Assembly: GCF_000219625.1 (NCBI RefSeq)
Contig: NC_018212.1
Location: 2,374,501-2,438,500, forward strand
Length of the DNA stretch: 64,000 bases
Reading direction: 5' to 3'
Source of the DNA: Zymoseptoria tritici IPO323
Lineage: Eukaryota; Ascomycota; Dothideomycetes; Mycosphaerellales; Mycosphaerellaceae
The position numbers were made by a program, and so were the translations under genes. Positions 10,956 through 22,883 of the stretch are shown piece after piece; within the stretch, counting starts at the first letter, position 1; every line of letters starts with the position of its first letter. Below the pieces are notes generated by a model. The model had not been told where the DNA came from. It saw only the letters and a program-made list of their open reading frames with translations, and searched no databases.

Positions 10956-12888
10956 GAGAACGGAGTGGGACAGGACAAGTGCGAGCTAGTGTACATCGGA
11001 CTTCGCTGCTTTGGCAGGACTCGCACGAGAAGAACACTACGAGAGGAGCACGTCAAGGAGGACAACTTGAGTCGCCTGGGCATATCCATGAGAGCAAGGT
11101 TGGTCGGAGAGGCAATGTGGGCTGCAAGGAGCTCCGTCACCCCTTAACGGTCACTAATGCGACGACCGAGACGATTCTTTGTAAAGCTTTGCGTGGTTTT
11201 GGCGTTGGATTCATGATTGTACTTGGAAGTTGGAATGGTCAGCGGAAGCACATCGCTGCCGTCCGTGCGGAAGATGACACAGCTCTTGTGCATAGATAGT
11301 ACACGCAAGTATTGGTGTCAATAATGTCTCGTATGGCGCAATCTGTTCTCACAACTTGACTCATCTCTCCCATGCTCAGAATGAATCGAGTTCTTGTCGA
11401 TGTCTCGTCGCAAGAATCTCCCCGGCGTGCTGTAGTTATTGCCGCCTGGATCTTTCCTCCAAAGCACCATCGGTGTTACATCGTCAGTATCTACGCACTT
11501 CTGACAGACGGCATATACGACCATAGATCTAATCGTCACACTTCTCCCCGCCTAGGCCTGTGGTATTACAAACAGGGTTCTTAAGTTTCTCGCCATGCTA
11601 GCGATAACGTGAGGTCGGGCAGTCAAGCAGGGAGGATAAAAGTATAGGCGGATCCACCAGGCGCCGAAGCATGGAGTAAAGCATCGCACAATGGGACTGA
11701 CAACACCATCGTATTTCAAAGTGCTAAGCAATATAAGGACCATTCTAGCTCGATCGAAAGGCCGCCATGCGAGGAAAAGTCCCGCCACTTTGAGCAGAAT
11801 CGGCGCCGCGACATCGAGGAAGCCCCCAGAGCCGAGCGAGAATGAATAAAGCTGCCAGAGCCTTATACGCACCTCCGTGGGCCTGAGACTGCAAGGCAAT
11901 TGGAAGAATCCTGCGCTTGATCGAAGGGTCTCGATAGCAGTCGAAAGAGCAAACCTCGGAACAGTGCTTGCTGGAAGGCGTCTCTGCTTGGAAGCCAGCA
12001 GTCTCTGACTTCCAGCAAGCGATAAGGAGCTTCTTTTCAATGCTGGTCTGCGGCCTTTACTAGTCCAGATTGACGTCAAGACCTACCTTCATCGTCGAGA
12101 CGCAGCGCAGCTGGCTATTTGCTTCTGGCCCTGCAGGAAACCAGCCGTACAGCTCTCCGGACCCATGGCTTGCGAAACATCTCTCAACTGGCAAGCTTCG
12201 CGGAACACCGGCGCAGCTTAGATCAAGGTGCAGAAAGAATGGTCAAGCAGACCGGTGAAGTGGTGTCCAGTATCCGCGGGCCATCTGGGCCTGACACACG
12301 CCGTATCCCGGTCTCCCATTACAATGAGCTCGTGCTCAGTGCCGGTCTGGGCCAGGTCTACCCATAAGCTCTTTCCCGTGCATCCGGGCACCGCTGGGCA
12401 CTGCAACTTCCTTCTTTACAATGAGGCCTTCGAGGAGGCTGCCGGACTTGACCAAGCCAGCGCAGAATGGTCTGATCTCTTGCAAGCTCCGACTGGCACC
12501 ACACATAGTCCCGAGAAATCTGTATGCAAGACCGAACCGTCATCTCTGATGGTACTAGCGAGGATTGGGAAAAGTGACGAGGAAACGCTGCGTCGCTTTA
12601 GCTTCAGATTAATCGCCCAGCTTCACCAAAGGCTCACCACAAACACTTTCAACTTCTTCCAAACACCTCTCTCCTGCAGCACCAGCTTTCCTTCGGCGCA
12701 TCGTCCTCCCACGCCAACGTTGAAGGTTTCCGGTCCGCTCACAGCTTCGGCACAACACCGTCGTCGTTGTCACATTCTCCCGCAGCAACATCTCTGGACG
12801 TCCAAGAAACCATCCACAGCCGTTTGTATATCCAACTACTGCGCTCCCGTATACCGACTGACACAGCCTCATCATTGCAGTCGACATC
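10956..12888. other. Intergenic spacer; leader duplicated from the previous gene
   Basis: AACGTGAGGTCGGG is at 11606-11619. Bases 12100-12250 resemble 14870-15010. Bases 12576-12790 are very similar to 9743-9960, so the leader of the 10.0-kb gene was copied together with its coding region. A 343-codon frame at 12228-13259 runs through this leader and overlaps the real gene in another frame; it is not supported. Confidence 0.5.
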
Positions 12889-13773
12889 ATGTTCCGGATC
12901 TGGGATCTCGCCGAAGAGCTGCGGAGCTCGATCGTGAAGCACCTGATTCCAGACGCCCACATCAAGGTCGTCCTCGTCAAACCTCGCAAAGGAGAAGGAA
13001 GAACATACCACGTCATCCTCGTCAACGAGTCCGAGTGGGCAGACTTCCGCACCCTACATTCTTGCGGCACTTTATCACGCACTCTGTGCAGGCAAGCACT
13101 CTTCGATGCGCGCCAAGCCGACGAGACGCGTATCATCATCGACATGAGCCGCCACACGTATCATCCAGCGCATCCCGTGTTCCGATCTACCTTCACCCAC
13201 AACATCTCGCAGAAGACCTTGTTGCACTTCCTCAGCAACTTCACCCGTCTCCACACTAGTACGCCTGTGGCTGTCGTCAAGGGACCCGAGCAAGAAGACC
13301 TCAGCTTCGATGGAGAAGACAGCGATTTGGAAACCATCATCCAGCGCGTCTCTGTCCTCTACGACATCGACTCTCTCGTCACCACGGCGGACCCTGGCGA
13401 CAACGACAAGATCCTTCGCATGACCTTCAAGACGTTGATGGACGACAGCGACAAGAAGAGTGCGCCGTCGTTCGCCGCGGTCAACGACGGAATCGAATGG
13501 GCGCTCCATTACTCCCAAGCTTCGCAGTCCGGTAGCATCGCCTCACCCTACCTCGCAAAGCAACTCACTGCCGAAGGCCTTTGGGCTGTCGGCAATTTGC
13601 TCGCCGGTCGAGCCGGCCGCGTCGCCACGCACTTTCTTGATGATTATCTTGGTGCCACCGACGTGCGGACCAAGTGCCACAGCACATCCGTGAAGTGGCT
13701 TCGGGAGTGGGAGGAGCGGGAGAGTGTAAAGGCGGCACAAGAGGAAGATGAGGGCATGGATGAGTCCGAGTAA
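12889..13773 (+). CDS. F-box-like array family protein
   Basis: This 294-residue protein starts at ATG 12889, shortly after a probable leader intron (donor GTTTGTATAT, branch CTGAC, acceptor TTGCAG ending at 12880). The blocks are LAEELRSSIVKHLIPDAHIKV, a clear instance of the family signature, then E-S-E-W-A-D-F-R, TRIIIDMSRHTYHP, LLHFLSNFTRLH, VLYDIDSLVTTADPGDNDKI, SPYLAKQLTAEGLWAVGNLLAGRA and a short acidic tail. It is the closest relative of the 10.0-kb gene in this window, and the two also share their leader. It lacks a coding first exon because the aligned position reads ATC instead of ATG. Confidence 0.85.
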   Translation: MFRIWDLAEELRSSIVKHLIPDAHIKVVLVKPRKGEGRTYHVILVNESEWADFRTLHSCGTLSRTLCRQALFDARQADETRIIIDMSRHTYHPAHPVFRSTFTHNISQKTLLHFLSNFTRLHTSTPVAVVKGPEQEDLSFDGEDSDLETIIQRVSVLYDIDSLVTTADPGDNDKILRMTFKTLMDDSDKKSAPSFAAVNDGIEWALHYSQASQSGSIASPYLAKQLTAEGLWAVGNLLAGRAGRVATHFLDDYLGATDVRTKCHSTSVKWLREWEERESVKAAQEEDEGMDESE

Positions 13774-16135
13774 AGGGATCAAGAGTTGAAACGAGATGAG
13801 CAGTCACGACGACGGGCTGGCTTTGCTGGCGGAAGAAACGACCTACGAGAAGAAATACCTACAGCAAGATTACGACACGGCGCATGACGGACGCTCCTCA
13901 TGTTTGGCTTGACGATACAAAGCATGGACAAGAAGGACCAGAAGACATGCAAGATTGAAAATTCACACAGTGACAAGGTCAAGACTTTGCGAGACTGGCA
14001 CGGTTGGCTTGAGTAGCTTGATTTTGTTTTGGCGTTTGTTGGAGTCTGCATTTTGGGATAGTCCAAGGAGAACACGACTCCATCGTCAATGGCAATAATG
14101 GGAAAGCCACCGTAATTGGGTCAATTAACACCCAAATGAAGATCTACCTGCACATCAAGAACTCTGCTCGTCTCTGGTTGTCTAGATTTCCCCGTTCGCG
14201 ATGATCCGTAGCCCTGTTCATTTCGTCAATGTAGAGCCTACCCGGAAATTGACTTCTCTGCCTTCGACTTACACGGAATGCTGGCGGACGGATGCCATCC
14301 AATTGAGTCTTAGAGCCGATCGCATAGTAATCGTAGTACGTTCTAGTCGGGTGCGGAAAGGTCTTGCGATGGAGTGATGTCGGGCGACCACGCAGAGAGG
14401 GAAGGTACGCCGAAGCCACCGGGCGCGCAAAGGATGCGGAAATCCCACGTAATTCGTGATTTTCTTCACAGTGCGAAGCGGTATCATAGAGGACTCTCGA
14501 ATCAGCAGAACAGCGCCATACGAGGAAGAATGAATTGACCTGCAGCACAGTTAGCACTACGGCCTAAGAGAAGAAAACGGACCACAACAAGCATGTGCGT
14601 CCATGCTTGAGCCTTCCACGCACCTCTTTGACCGAAGTCAAAGGAACGAGAGAAGAAGCAGGCCCTTCTCCGTGTCTTCCAGACGCCGCCCGATCTACGC
14701 AGACTTAGAGGAGTGCTTGCTGAAAGCAGTCGCTACCCAGCGGCGAGCAAGCCCGGTTTCGTGGCAAACGATGTTGGCCATCTCTCCAATGCTAATGTCG
14801 TGCCTTTTTCAGCTCGACTTGACATTCAAACTCACCCTCCGCGCCCGGATATAGCTGTTCATCGCCCTTTGGCAGTACAGCAGAGTAGCGACAGACCTCT
14901 CTGGACTTGCTGCTCGCAAGACATATTTCGACTGGCATTCTTCGCAGAAATCCTGTTCAGATTGGGCCAGGATGCAGAAAAGAGGCTCCCGAAGAGCGAA
15001 AACATGTTGCTCGACAGATCCAGCTTGTCTTGATCGCCAGGTCCTGTTCTAGCCCAGGCTCCAGCTTCGATATAACGAGGGCTTGCTTGAGTGGACTCGT
15101 TATAGGACCTCCGAATATCACTGGAGACACCTACTTCCCAGCCCACAGCCAGGTCTCCGTGAAGGCTGCCAGAGTCCATCAGTCCATTGGTCTGGTCCGA
15201 TGCATGCTCCGACAGGCACCCCAGCGACAATGACCTCACACACCCTTCAGGTATCTCAATGCAGGACCCACCCAACATCTTGATGGCACCAGGAGAGGCC
15301 AGGCAACGCTGCTCAACGAGAACTCCGAGAGCAGCGTGGACATGTAGGAGGCTTAACGGTCATTTAATACCGCTCGACAGGAAAAGTGTCGAGATCATGG
15401 GCTTCCGGTACCAGAATCGGAGCCACTCGCTCGCCGGATACCCTGATTGAGTGAGCAAAGTGCAGTGGGCGGAGGCCGAATATCTCCAGAGTCGACAGCC
15501 TCGTCCAAGTATAACGTCGAGGAAGACCGGACTTTTTTGCAACACCGCATTGCAACATGTGCTGGCAAGAACAGACATGCCTCGTTGTGGTGCTCAGCTC
15601 CACATGAGTTACGACTGAATGGCCATCGTAAATGTCATCAAGGGCCGGCCGAGGAAGACGGAAGCATGGGAGTCTCTTTGAACAGCAGGGTGATGGAGAC
15701 AAAGGGACTCTTGGCGTGTCTTGCACCTCCGATCAGCTTCTGTATTCCAGGTTGGATCCTTCAATCTGGTGCCTTCAGATGTTGACTGTCTCCGCGAGCA
15801 TGTTCTTCGGCGGGAACGCGGGTTGCCGTGCTCGACACAGCTTTTATGCTTAAGCATGTTGCTTCCACAAATCCGCGTCGCGCGCGTGACGAGCCAGAAA
15901 CGGGCTGTCAACAACTTCGACTTTCAATTTGCTTGTGTTCATCAGCTCTTCTCTGGCTCTCTATCACCAATCTGCCGGACATCGACACCGTCTGACTGCT
16001 GCACTTATGCACCCGAGTGCTTCTCCTCCCATCAAGCCAAGCTTCAATCGCTCCAACTTCAGCGTTCCAACTCGACCTCCAGCTCCCGCAATACATCACG
16101 ATTCTACACAATCGCGACGCTTTGAATCCGTCATC
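13774..16135. other. Intergenic spacer
   Basis: No gene supported. Bases 14870-15010 resemble 12100-12250, part of the duplicated upstream cassette. TGACCTCACA, the reverse of the recurring TGAGGTCR motif, lies at 15231-15240. Confidence 0.4.
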
Positions 16136-17247
16136 ATGGAGCCTCGGAAGCAGAAGCGAGGTTCGTATACCCACATGCATGAAAGCACATACATACTTAC
16201 ACAATGCGTTCTAGTCGCGGGAAGCAGCTACCTCGAGAACCTCCCTTCCGAGCTCTTCGCTGAGGTGTGCGACTTGCTCTTCACTGACGCGAACGTACAA
16301 GTATTCGAGTTATCAGATCCCGAGGACGACGAAGACCGGTTCTACACTACACTCCTCGAACATGACGAGTGGGCGGATCTCTTCCGGCTTCGTAGGGTCT
16401 CCAAGCCGATACAGAGAAAATTCGACAGGGCCCTCCACGATGCTCAACAGCACGGCGACGTGCGTCTCATCTTGGATATGACAAGGCGTGAAGAGTCTGC
16501 AACAACACGCGTTACTCGCGCTGAAGCGGGCCCAGCAGCGTCGATGAAGTTCTCAACAGCTTCCCTCATTTGAATGTGCTTGACGTCCAGGTCATCAGCC
16601 ACGGCAAAGAAAACAAGAGCGCCAAGACACAGTATCGTCTGGTGATCCTCGAAAGCATCTACGACCTCCACGGCCCGAGTCCTCACGGCGACCGCGACAA
16701 TCTCCTTTCAACCGAGATTACCACACTCTACACCAACGAGTCGACAGCCAACGAGTCACTCTTCGACGGCATGACGAATAGCATCGCGGATGTGATCAAG
16801 AACCCAGAATTCTCGCTGATCGGATCGTACGAAGATGAGCCTCCACTTCTCACGCCACTGTCTTCCAGAGGCCTCTTCCACCTTGGAACTGGCGTCTTCA
16901 CAGATGGTGCAAGCCGCTGGGCTCTGATCAAGTATTACTGGGATGACGACTCAGACAACTATCCGATGGCTACCCACAGTCACGCCCGCGCTGTGAGGTG
17001 GCTGAACTGGTACGATGAGGGTGGCCCGCAGAAGGAAGCTTGTGAAGAGAAGGAGGCGGCTGCCGCGCGAGATTTGAGAAACTTGTGGGCCGAGCGGCGT
17101 GCACGCTTGGAGGCGGAGGATTTGGCAGCGGTCAAAAGGGCGGAGGAGGAGGAGCGGCGGCGGAAAGAGCGAGAGACATTCGACTGGTTCAAGGCACGGA
17201 AAGTCTGGGGTGTTCGGGTTCGGGCGAGGGAATGGTTCGATGACTGA
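16136..17247 (+). pseudogene. F-box-like array family copy with a one-base deletion
   Basis: Exon 1 is 16136-16160, followed by a 54-nt intron (16161-16214; donor GTTCGTATAC, acceptor TTCTAG). The next block reads LENLPSELFAEVCDLLFTD, then D-E-W-A-D-L-F, RLILDMTRRE and S-M-K-F. Near 16550 the frame slips: relatives have M-x-F-L-x-x-F at this point, but here the frame runs into TGA at 16571-16573. Reading on with one base fewer recovers NVLDVQVI, the T-P-L-S-S-R-G-L-F-H-L-G block and a long charged helix to 17247. One base has been lost, or the assembly has an error. Expressed as is, it would make about 128 residues. The rest is well preserved, so decay is recent if real. Confidence 0.75.
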
Positions 17248-18280
17248 ACAGGGCTGGTATACTGCTGCAAAAGGGCGTTCTGCAGGAAAACATTTATGAG
17301 AGTGGAGAGGAGGCGAGCAGGAGGAGAGCGTGTTCCACGACTAGCATCCGTAAAATCCATTGCGACTCTGGCATTAGCCGTTACCACGGGCCCTTATGCT
17401 GCCAACGGGAGAGGAGCAGGCATCGTCGCATCGGCATGCCGGAGGCTTCGAACATAGCAATATCTTGTACACATTACATCATTCTGCCGTCCTGCTTGCG
17501 TTGCCTATCAGATGCTCTCCTGAAACTGTTGCCACTTAGTCAACTTTGCTTCGGACTACATGCACCCAGTACGATATAAAGCTTCTGCGACGCATTAAAT
17601 GTCGAACTGTAGCCGGGACTGCAAGGCCATATTGTAGCTACTCTGGTTCTTGAAAACTGCCATGTGAACTCCGTTATGCTTGTCGCATGTACGAATCGGC
17701 AACGTGAGGTCGGCCTCCGCGCCTGCGACGTCTTGACCCAGGCAAACTCAATCCGACCTCACGCTCTCAGCTCAGGTTGATACCTAGTCACCGGAACTGT
17801 CTTAGGTGAGAGGCAGAGGGGTGCCGTTGCTCATCTCAATAACAAAGGAACACAGCTCGAGACCTTGACATCGCAAAAGTGATGCTCTTTTAACGCAGAT
17901 CTGAGGATCACAAAGGCCATTGTCATCACATCTTACACCTCAAGCTACCCGGCCTCAATCTGCTCAGATTGACATCAATGATCATTGACTACTGCCGTCG
18001 TTGGTTCTCGCCGCCGAAACATCCATCGCCTCGCGGACAGCGCATAATTCTCGGAATCGGTGATCGGCGTTTTTGACTTGGGCAAGTACCGCGGAAGAAG
18101 TCTGCTGATCCACGACTCCAAGCTGGATGGTACTCCGCAGCCTCTTTCTTGCATCCTCTCACTACCACCATACTTTCTTTATCAAAATTGCCCGGCCCAA
18201 ATCACATCGCTCCACGCTCAGCACTGTCGATCGCGGACTGTTTCTCGTCGAAGCCCTGATCAGCCGCTCAATCCAACACG
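17248..18280. other. Intergenic spacer with paired TGAGGTC motifs
   Basis: No gene seen. AACGTGAGGTCGGCC at 17701-17715 is followed by the inverted form CCGACCTCACG at 17753-17763, so the two make an imperfect inverted pair about 40 bp apart. Confidence 0.45.
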
Positions 18281-19479
18281 ATGAACACCCAGCGCCCAGG
18301 TTCGTATTCATGCCATGCCTCAAACGCTCCAGTTACTCACAAGATCCGTGCAGTATCCAGCGCGAGCCTAATCGAACGCATGCTTACTCCGGAGCTGTTC
18401 GGTATGATTTGGCTGGAGCTCTTCCCTCACGTAAGTAGTGGTATACGTAAGACCTGCAGTAATCTGAGCCTTTTATACGGCAATGTTAGCAGGTCCTACC
18501 CTGCATCACATCCCAACAGTGGGCACCATGACTGACCTCTACATTCCAGGCGCACATCGCAGCACACAAGCTCAGACTTCCAGAAGACCCGCAAGATCCC
18601 TTTAGAGTCACGCTCTTCGCCCGCGACGAATGGGCCCGTTTGTTTCTGCTGCGCAAAGTGTCAAAGACTTTCAAGTGCATGTTCGACTCCGCGCTGGATG
18701 ACGCGAAGCGGCATGGTAAAGTTCGCCTCATCATGAACATGGCAAGACATAACAACTGCCCGGCGAAGTCTATGGACCTCAAATCCCTTCCCACCGCAAT
18801 GGAGGCACCTATGCCCTTCCTCGCAACATTCCCATCACTCTATGTACTGGACTACCAAGTCATCGAGATCGACAGCAAGGAAGAAGATGGGGACCCACAG
18901 GTTCGCCTAGAAGAGCTGGAAGCCGAGTATGTCCTTCCCACCGGCAACCTTCAGCTGAACTACGACGACCTCTTTTATCTAAACACCAACATCGTCTATA
19001 CCACCCAGACAGATGCGAACCTCGCAGCATTTGAGGAGGTCATCGACGACATCTGCGACGCCATCTGGCACCCTGACCTCCTGCGTCCCAAGGTCGAGCC
19101 TCCTTATCTGGCACCACTCACGAAAGAAGGCTTGTATCACCTCGGCTGCGTGTTCGCTACTGGAGCTCGACGACTTGCTGCGACGAGATATGCTGTTACG
19201 CATGGCGAGGAAAATCTGACGGTGGATATTGGTAGCCACACTCACGCGGTGGCCTGGCTGGGCTGGTTCGACGAAGGAGGAGCTGAGCGACTAAAAATTG
19301 AGGCCAAGCAACTGGCGGAAGAGGCCGAGCAGAAGGAATGGGACGCAGCCAACGAGGCCGCGAAGGAGAAGTGGTGGGCGGGAGTGCAGGCAGAGAAGGC
19401 CCTTCGGCCTCCTGTTGTATTGGCCTCGGCAGCTGAGGTCGGGCAGAAACTGTTGCAGGAGGATCCGAAGGAGGCCTAG
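18281..19479 (+). CDS. F-box-like array family protein, three exons
   Basis: Exons 18281-18299, 18354-18430 and 18550-19479 encode 341 residues. Intron 1 (54 nt, donor GTTCGTATTC, acceptor GCAG) keeps frame whether or not it is spliced. Intron 2 (119 nt, GTAAGT...CTGAC...CCAG) must be removed and falls between L-F-P-H and A-H-I, inside the region matching P-D-x-H-I-x-V. Blocks are LTPELFGMIWLELFPH, D-E-W-A-R-L-F-L-L-R-K-V, VRLIMNMARHN, PMPFLATFPSL, PYLAPLTKEGLYHLGCVFATGA and an alanine/glutamate helical tail. It is the only array member I found with an intron inside the F-box-like block. The start of exon 3 is unambiguous; intron 1 is supported by the paralogs. Confidence 0.75.
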
Positions 19480-20469
19480 TAGGACAAGGCGTGGATGATG
19501 GAGTTGTACAAAGAGCACGGCGACTAGTAAGGGGGATGTGAGCTTGGCGAACATTAGGGCAATACTTCCCTGCTTTTGGGAGGACATACTCGCGGGATGT
19601 CGCGTTACGATACTCGGCTTTCACAGGACACACGGACTTGTTGAACGACGCTGTGCCAAGCTGTAGGCATATGGGACCCTCAACAAGGCATCTATCTGCG
19701 TCTGTGGAAATTCAGACATGGAGGTACCGGAGCACGGTCAATGGATCAGTAGTCCAGGCGCAGAGTCTCCTCACGCGAGGTTGTACGGTTACTACCGCCC
19801 ATTCTGTACGTTTTGCAACGACTTAAGGGGACGAGTATCACCGTGGGGATCTGTACCAGGTGGCTTTCCTAGGGTCCATAGGTGTTATCGAGCAGCAACC
19901 GTGACGGTGCCGGCGACAAATGAGGTAGACCGCTATAGAGTGTAGTGTCGATAACTTTGATCAAAATCTCCTCGATGTACTCATGCTGGCGTCAGTGCTG
20001 AGCAGAAGTCTCACAGAGCCTTGCTACGAGTTTCACACGATATGCTGCTACGATACCTACTCATTGTGTCTCAGAATTCTTTCGAGAATGTTGCAGCGTA
20101 CTTGTTATTCACGCGGCTGGCCAGTGTGCGGGAACCCGAACTGAGACACAGCCTGCGAGTTACGCGGCTCTGGAAGCACAATTCACAAGCCGGTTTGAGC
20201 TCGCAAAGGTTCTCGCCCCATTACCCTGACCACCAACACTTTGCCCCTCTCCTCGTCGTGCAAAGACCGAGATATCAGCAGTGCGATTCGCCGCGTAACT
20301 TCTATACGCTTCAAATCGAATCTGAGAACCGACCTCTCCTGGTCGTACAGCAAGGATGGTTAGCAGCGTTGGAGATGGGACGGCTCGGAGGTTGTCATAC
20401 TCACGATCTTCACAAATTGCACTTTCTGGCATTAGTAGCTTGCGCAGACCCAAAGGACACCTCCTCAAC
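19480..20469. other. Intergenic spacer and probable leader of the next copy
   Basis: No gene is supported. An ATG at 20383 with a GTTGTCATAC donor-like sequence resembles a first exon of the family, but no acceptor clearly joins it in frame to the coding part at 20470. Confidence 0.35.
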
Positions 20470-21491
20470 ATGCCGCCGGAGATCCTCAGTAAGATCCAAG
20501 CGGAGCTCTTCGTCGACATGCACATCATCGTACAGAAAAAGAAGTACTACTTCCACGATTCCGACCAGCTGCAAACCACTGTCCTCAATCTTGCCGAGTG
20601 GAAAGAGGCTCTTGGCATGCGTCAAGTCTGCCACCAGATGAAGCTCATCTTCGACGACGCACTTTCTCGCGCGAAGAGAGAAGGCAGCATTCGTCTGGTT
20701 CTGGACATGAAAGCCCACTCGCAGCGGCCAAGCAAGCCTGTTCCCAACAATCCGCTCTATTGCGGCGTGCCGATGCGGATCTTGAACACCTTCCCGCAAA
20801 TCGACGTCCGCTGCCCATACCTCTTCGGCACACTAAAGGACCAGATCACGACAACGAAGCCGTTCTGCAGAATGTGACCGCTATCTTCGCTCTCCCTCCG
20901 CCCGGTGCTGCGACGCAACATCTCACACACGACGTTTTGCTCTCGCTCAAAGGCAAGATCATCCGCAGCACCGCGACAGAACACAGCCGCACAGCAATCG
21001 ACTTCGCCATCAAGAGTGTCTCTTACGCCTTGCCTCATCCTGACGTTGCGGCGGGTCGGCGTGTGCCCTTCCTCTCTCCTCTCACAACGAAAGGCCTGTA
21101 CGAGCTGGGTCGGCTCTTCACAAAGCATGTCGGAGAACTCGTGGAGTCGCATTACAAAGTTGTGCATCCTGGAGCAGACGTGGTGTTGGAGGTTGCTGAT
21201 CACATCACGACCATGCGCCATTTGAACGCCTCGAGCTCGGTGGAAGCCACAGGAGCTCTGCTGGCAAAAGACAATGCACGCTCTGCAGCCATCGATGAGG
21301 CTGAGAAGCAGAGGAAGGCGAAAGCCGAGGCCAACGTCAAGGAGGAGCAAGCCAAAGCCGAGGCGGAGAAAGTCAAGCAAGATGAATGGACGAGGGTGCA
21401 TGACTGCAAGAAGCTGGGCTGCAAGAAGGCTCATGATGTGAATGACCTGCCGCCGTTCAGTAGCCGGCACAACTGGCTGTGGAATGACTGA
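20470..21491 (+). pseudogene. F-box-like array family copy with a frameshift
   Basis: The frame from ATG 20470 (or further upstream; 20356 is in frame) encodes MPPEILSKIQAELFVDMHII, then A-E-W-K-E-A-L, RLVLDMKAHS and VPMRILNTFPQI, and stops at 20875-20877. The C-terminal half is in another frame: N-E-A-V-L-Q-N-V-T-A-I-F, VPFLSPLTTKGLYELGRLFT, then a K/E-rich helix to 21491. The switch lies between about 20820 and 20870 and corresponds to one lost base or two extra. No splice sites there would repair it. The distal part ends in a histidine- and tryptophan-containing tail not seen in the other copies. It is a disabled paralog unless an assembly error is to blame. Confidence 0.7.
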
Positions 21492-22832
21492 CGAAGACTG
21501 GGCTCAATATCTGGGTTGATGGATGTGGCCAGCTCCTGTCACTGGGTCCTGATCCACGTTCATCGAAAGAAGAAGAGAGTATGATCAAGGAAGGGACGCA
21601 TGGCAGTCGTGTTGAGGCCTCTATGCGGTGGCTTTTCTGCTTACGAAATCGGATTTGGGATGCTTGGATGTCAAGCACGGCACCCGTCTTCGCGAAACCT
21701 GCAAGAGGTTCGGTAAGGGCGTCTAGGGGATTTCAGTGGGTTCTTGTCTCTCATGTGGTGTGGAATGCGCTCTGATATCAGTGAGCGCTGTTCTTGGATC
21801 GACCGCCGGATGCGGCACTGCAGCGACTTTTGCAACGATGAGACTAAGGAAACGAACAATGAATATTACATCACGAGGCCTGTTCTCCACTGCGTCCAAT
21901 GATTGACGGCGATATTGATGTGCTACTCAGCGAGCTACATCAATCGGTCGCGCACTGCAATCCATAGGTGAGGTCAGCCTTAGGATGTGCAAGTACTTAA
22001 TGTAGCAAACTTCCAATCGCACGATCTAAGGCACGCGGATCCTCGACGTCAGCTTCTTGATGCTGTGATATTATCGCATTCCTTTGTACCACACGGCCAG
22101 TATCAGCCTGTAGCTAAGGGAGTTGGGTATGGTATGAGAGTTAGTCCTGACCCGGAAGTCAGTCGGATGTTCCAGGACCTTCTGCACAAAATGTTCACGA
22201 TTGCTGCCCTCTTTGTTGTTTCTGCTTACGACTGAGATCTTTGTAGTGCTATGCTCTGTCAATCTGCCTTCGTTTCTGTCGAGACATACTCGCATGCTCG
22301 CATGCCATCTCCTCTTTACCCCTTTTTCTGTTAACACAGGCCGGAATGTCTCCATCGACTGAATTGCTCGGCATGATGTTCGACAGTGGAACGATGTCCT
22401 TGCCACGATGCAGGAGACATGTTATTGGCCCACAACCTCAGTTCTCTGTCCCATCGCCATCGCGACAGAGTCCTGGTCGCTCTGCAGCGTCCTTCCACGC
22501 TAGCGCGGGCGCCAGCAAACCAACCTTATACTCAAATTTCTCAGCTTTACTTTCTGGACGTTAACAACAACTGTCACCCAGCACCAACTCGACACTCACC
22601 TCCAGCAGTCTCTACACGCGTTCAATTCTACTCGCATAGCATGCGCTTGCAACGACTCGCTAGTACTGTCGTTAATATCCGCGAAAGCGCGGTCGGGGTG
22701 TACTTCCTGCCACAGCAACCGTAGCTGTCCACCGCTCATCATTATAATCCACTTCATCACCGGAAAGCTGTCGCGCTTTGAAGCTGCAATTGCAACAAGC
22801 GCGTTCGCCACCATCAATTGAGCATCGCAAAT
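21492..22832. other. Intergenic spacer
   Basis: No gene seen. GGTGAGGTCAGCC is at 21967-21979. Confidence 0.4.
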
Positions 22833-22883
22833 GTTCGTGTACCCGTAGATGACAACATGTAACAGTACTAACATCATCATCAG
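22833..22883 (+). other. 5' UTR intron immediately before the 22.9-kb start codon
   Basis: 51 nt: donor GTTCGTGTAC, branch point CTAAC, acceptor CATCAG. The start ATG follows the acceptor directly. It matches the first introns of the 5.9-, 10.0-, 16.1- and 26.7-kb copies. Confidence 0.6.

Noticed and set aside
12228..13259. 343-codon plus-strand frame overlapping the 12.9-kb gene
   Set aside because: It runs through a duplicated non-coding leader and then in the wrong frame of a family gene.
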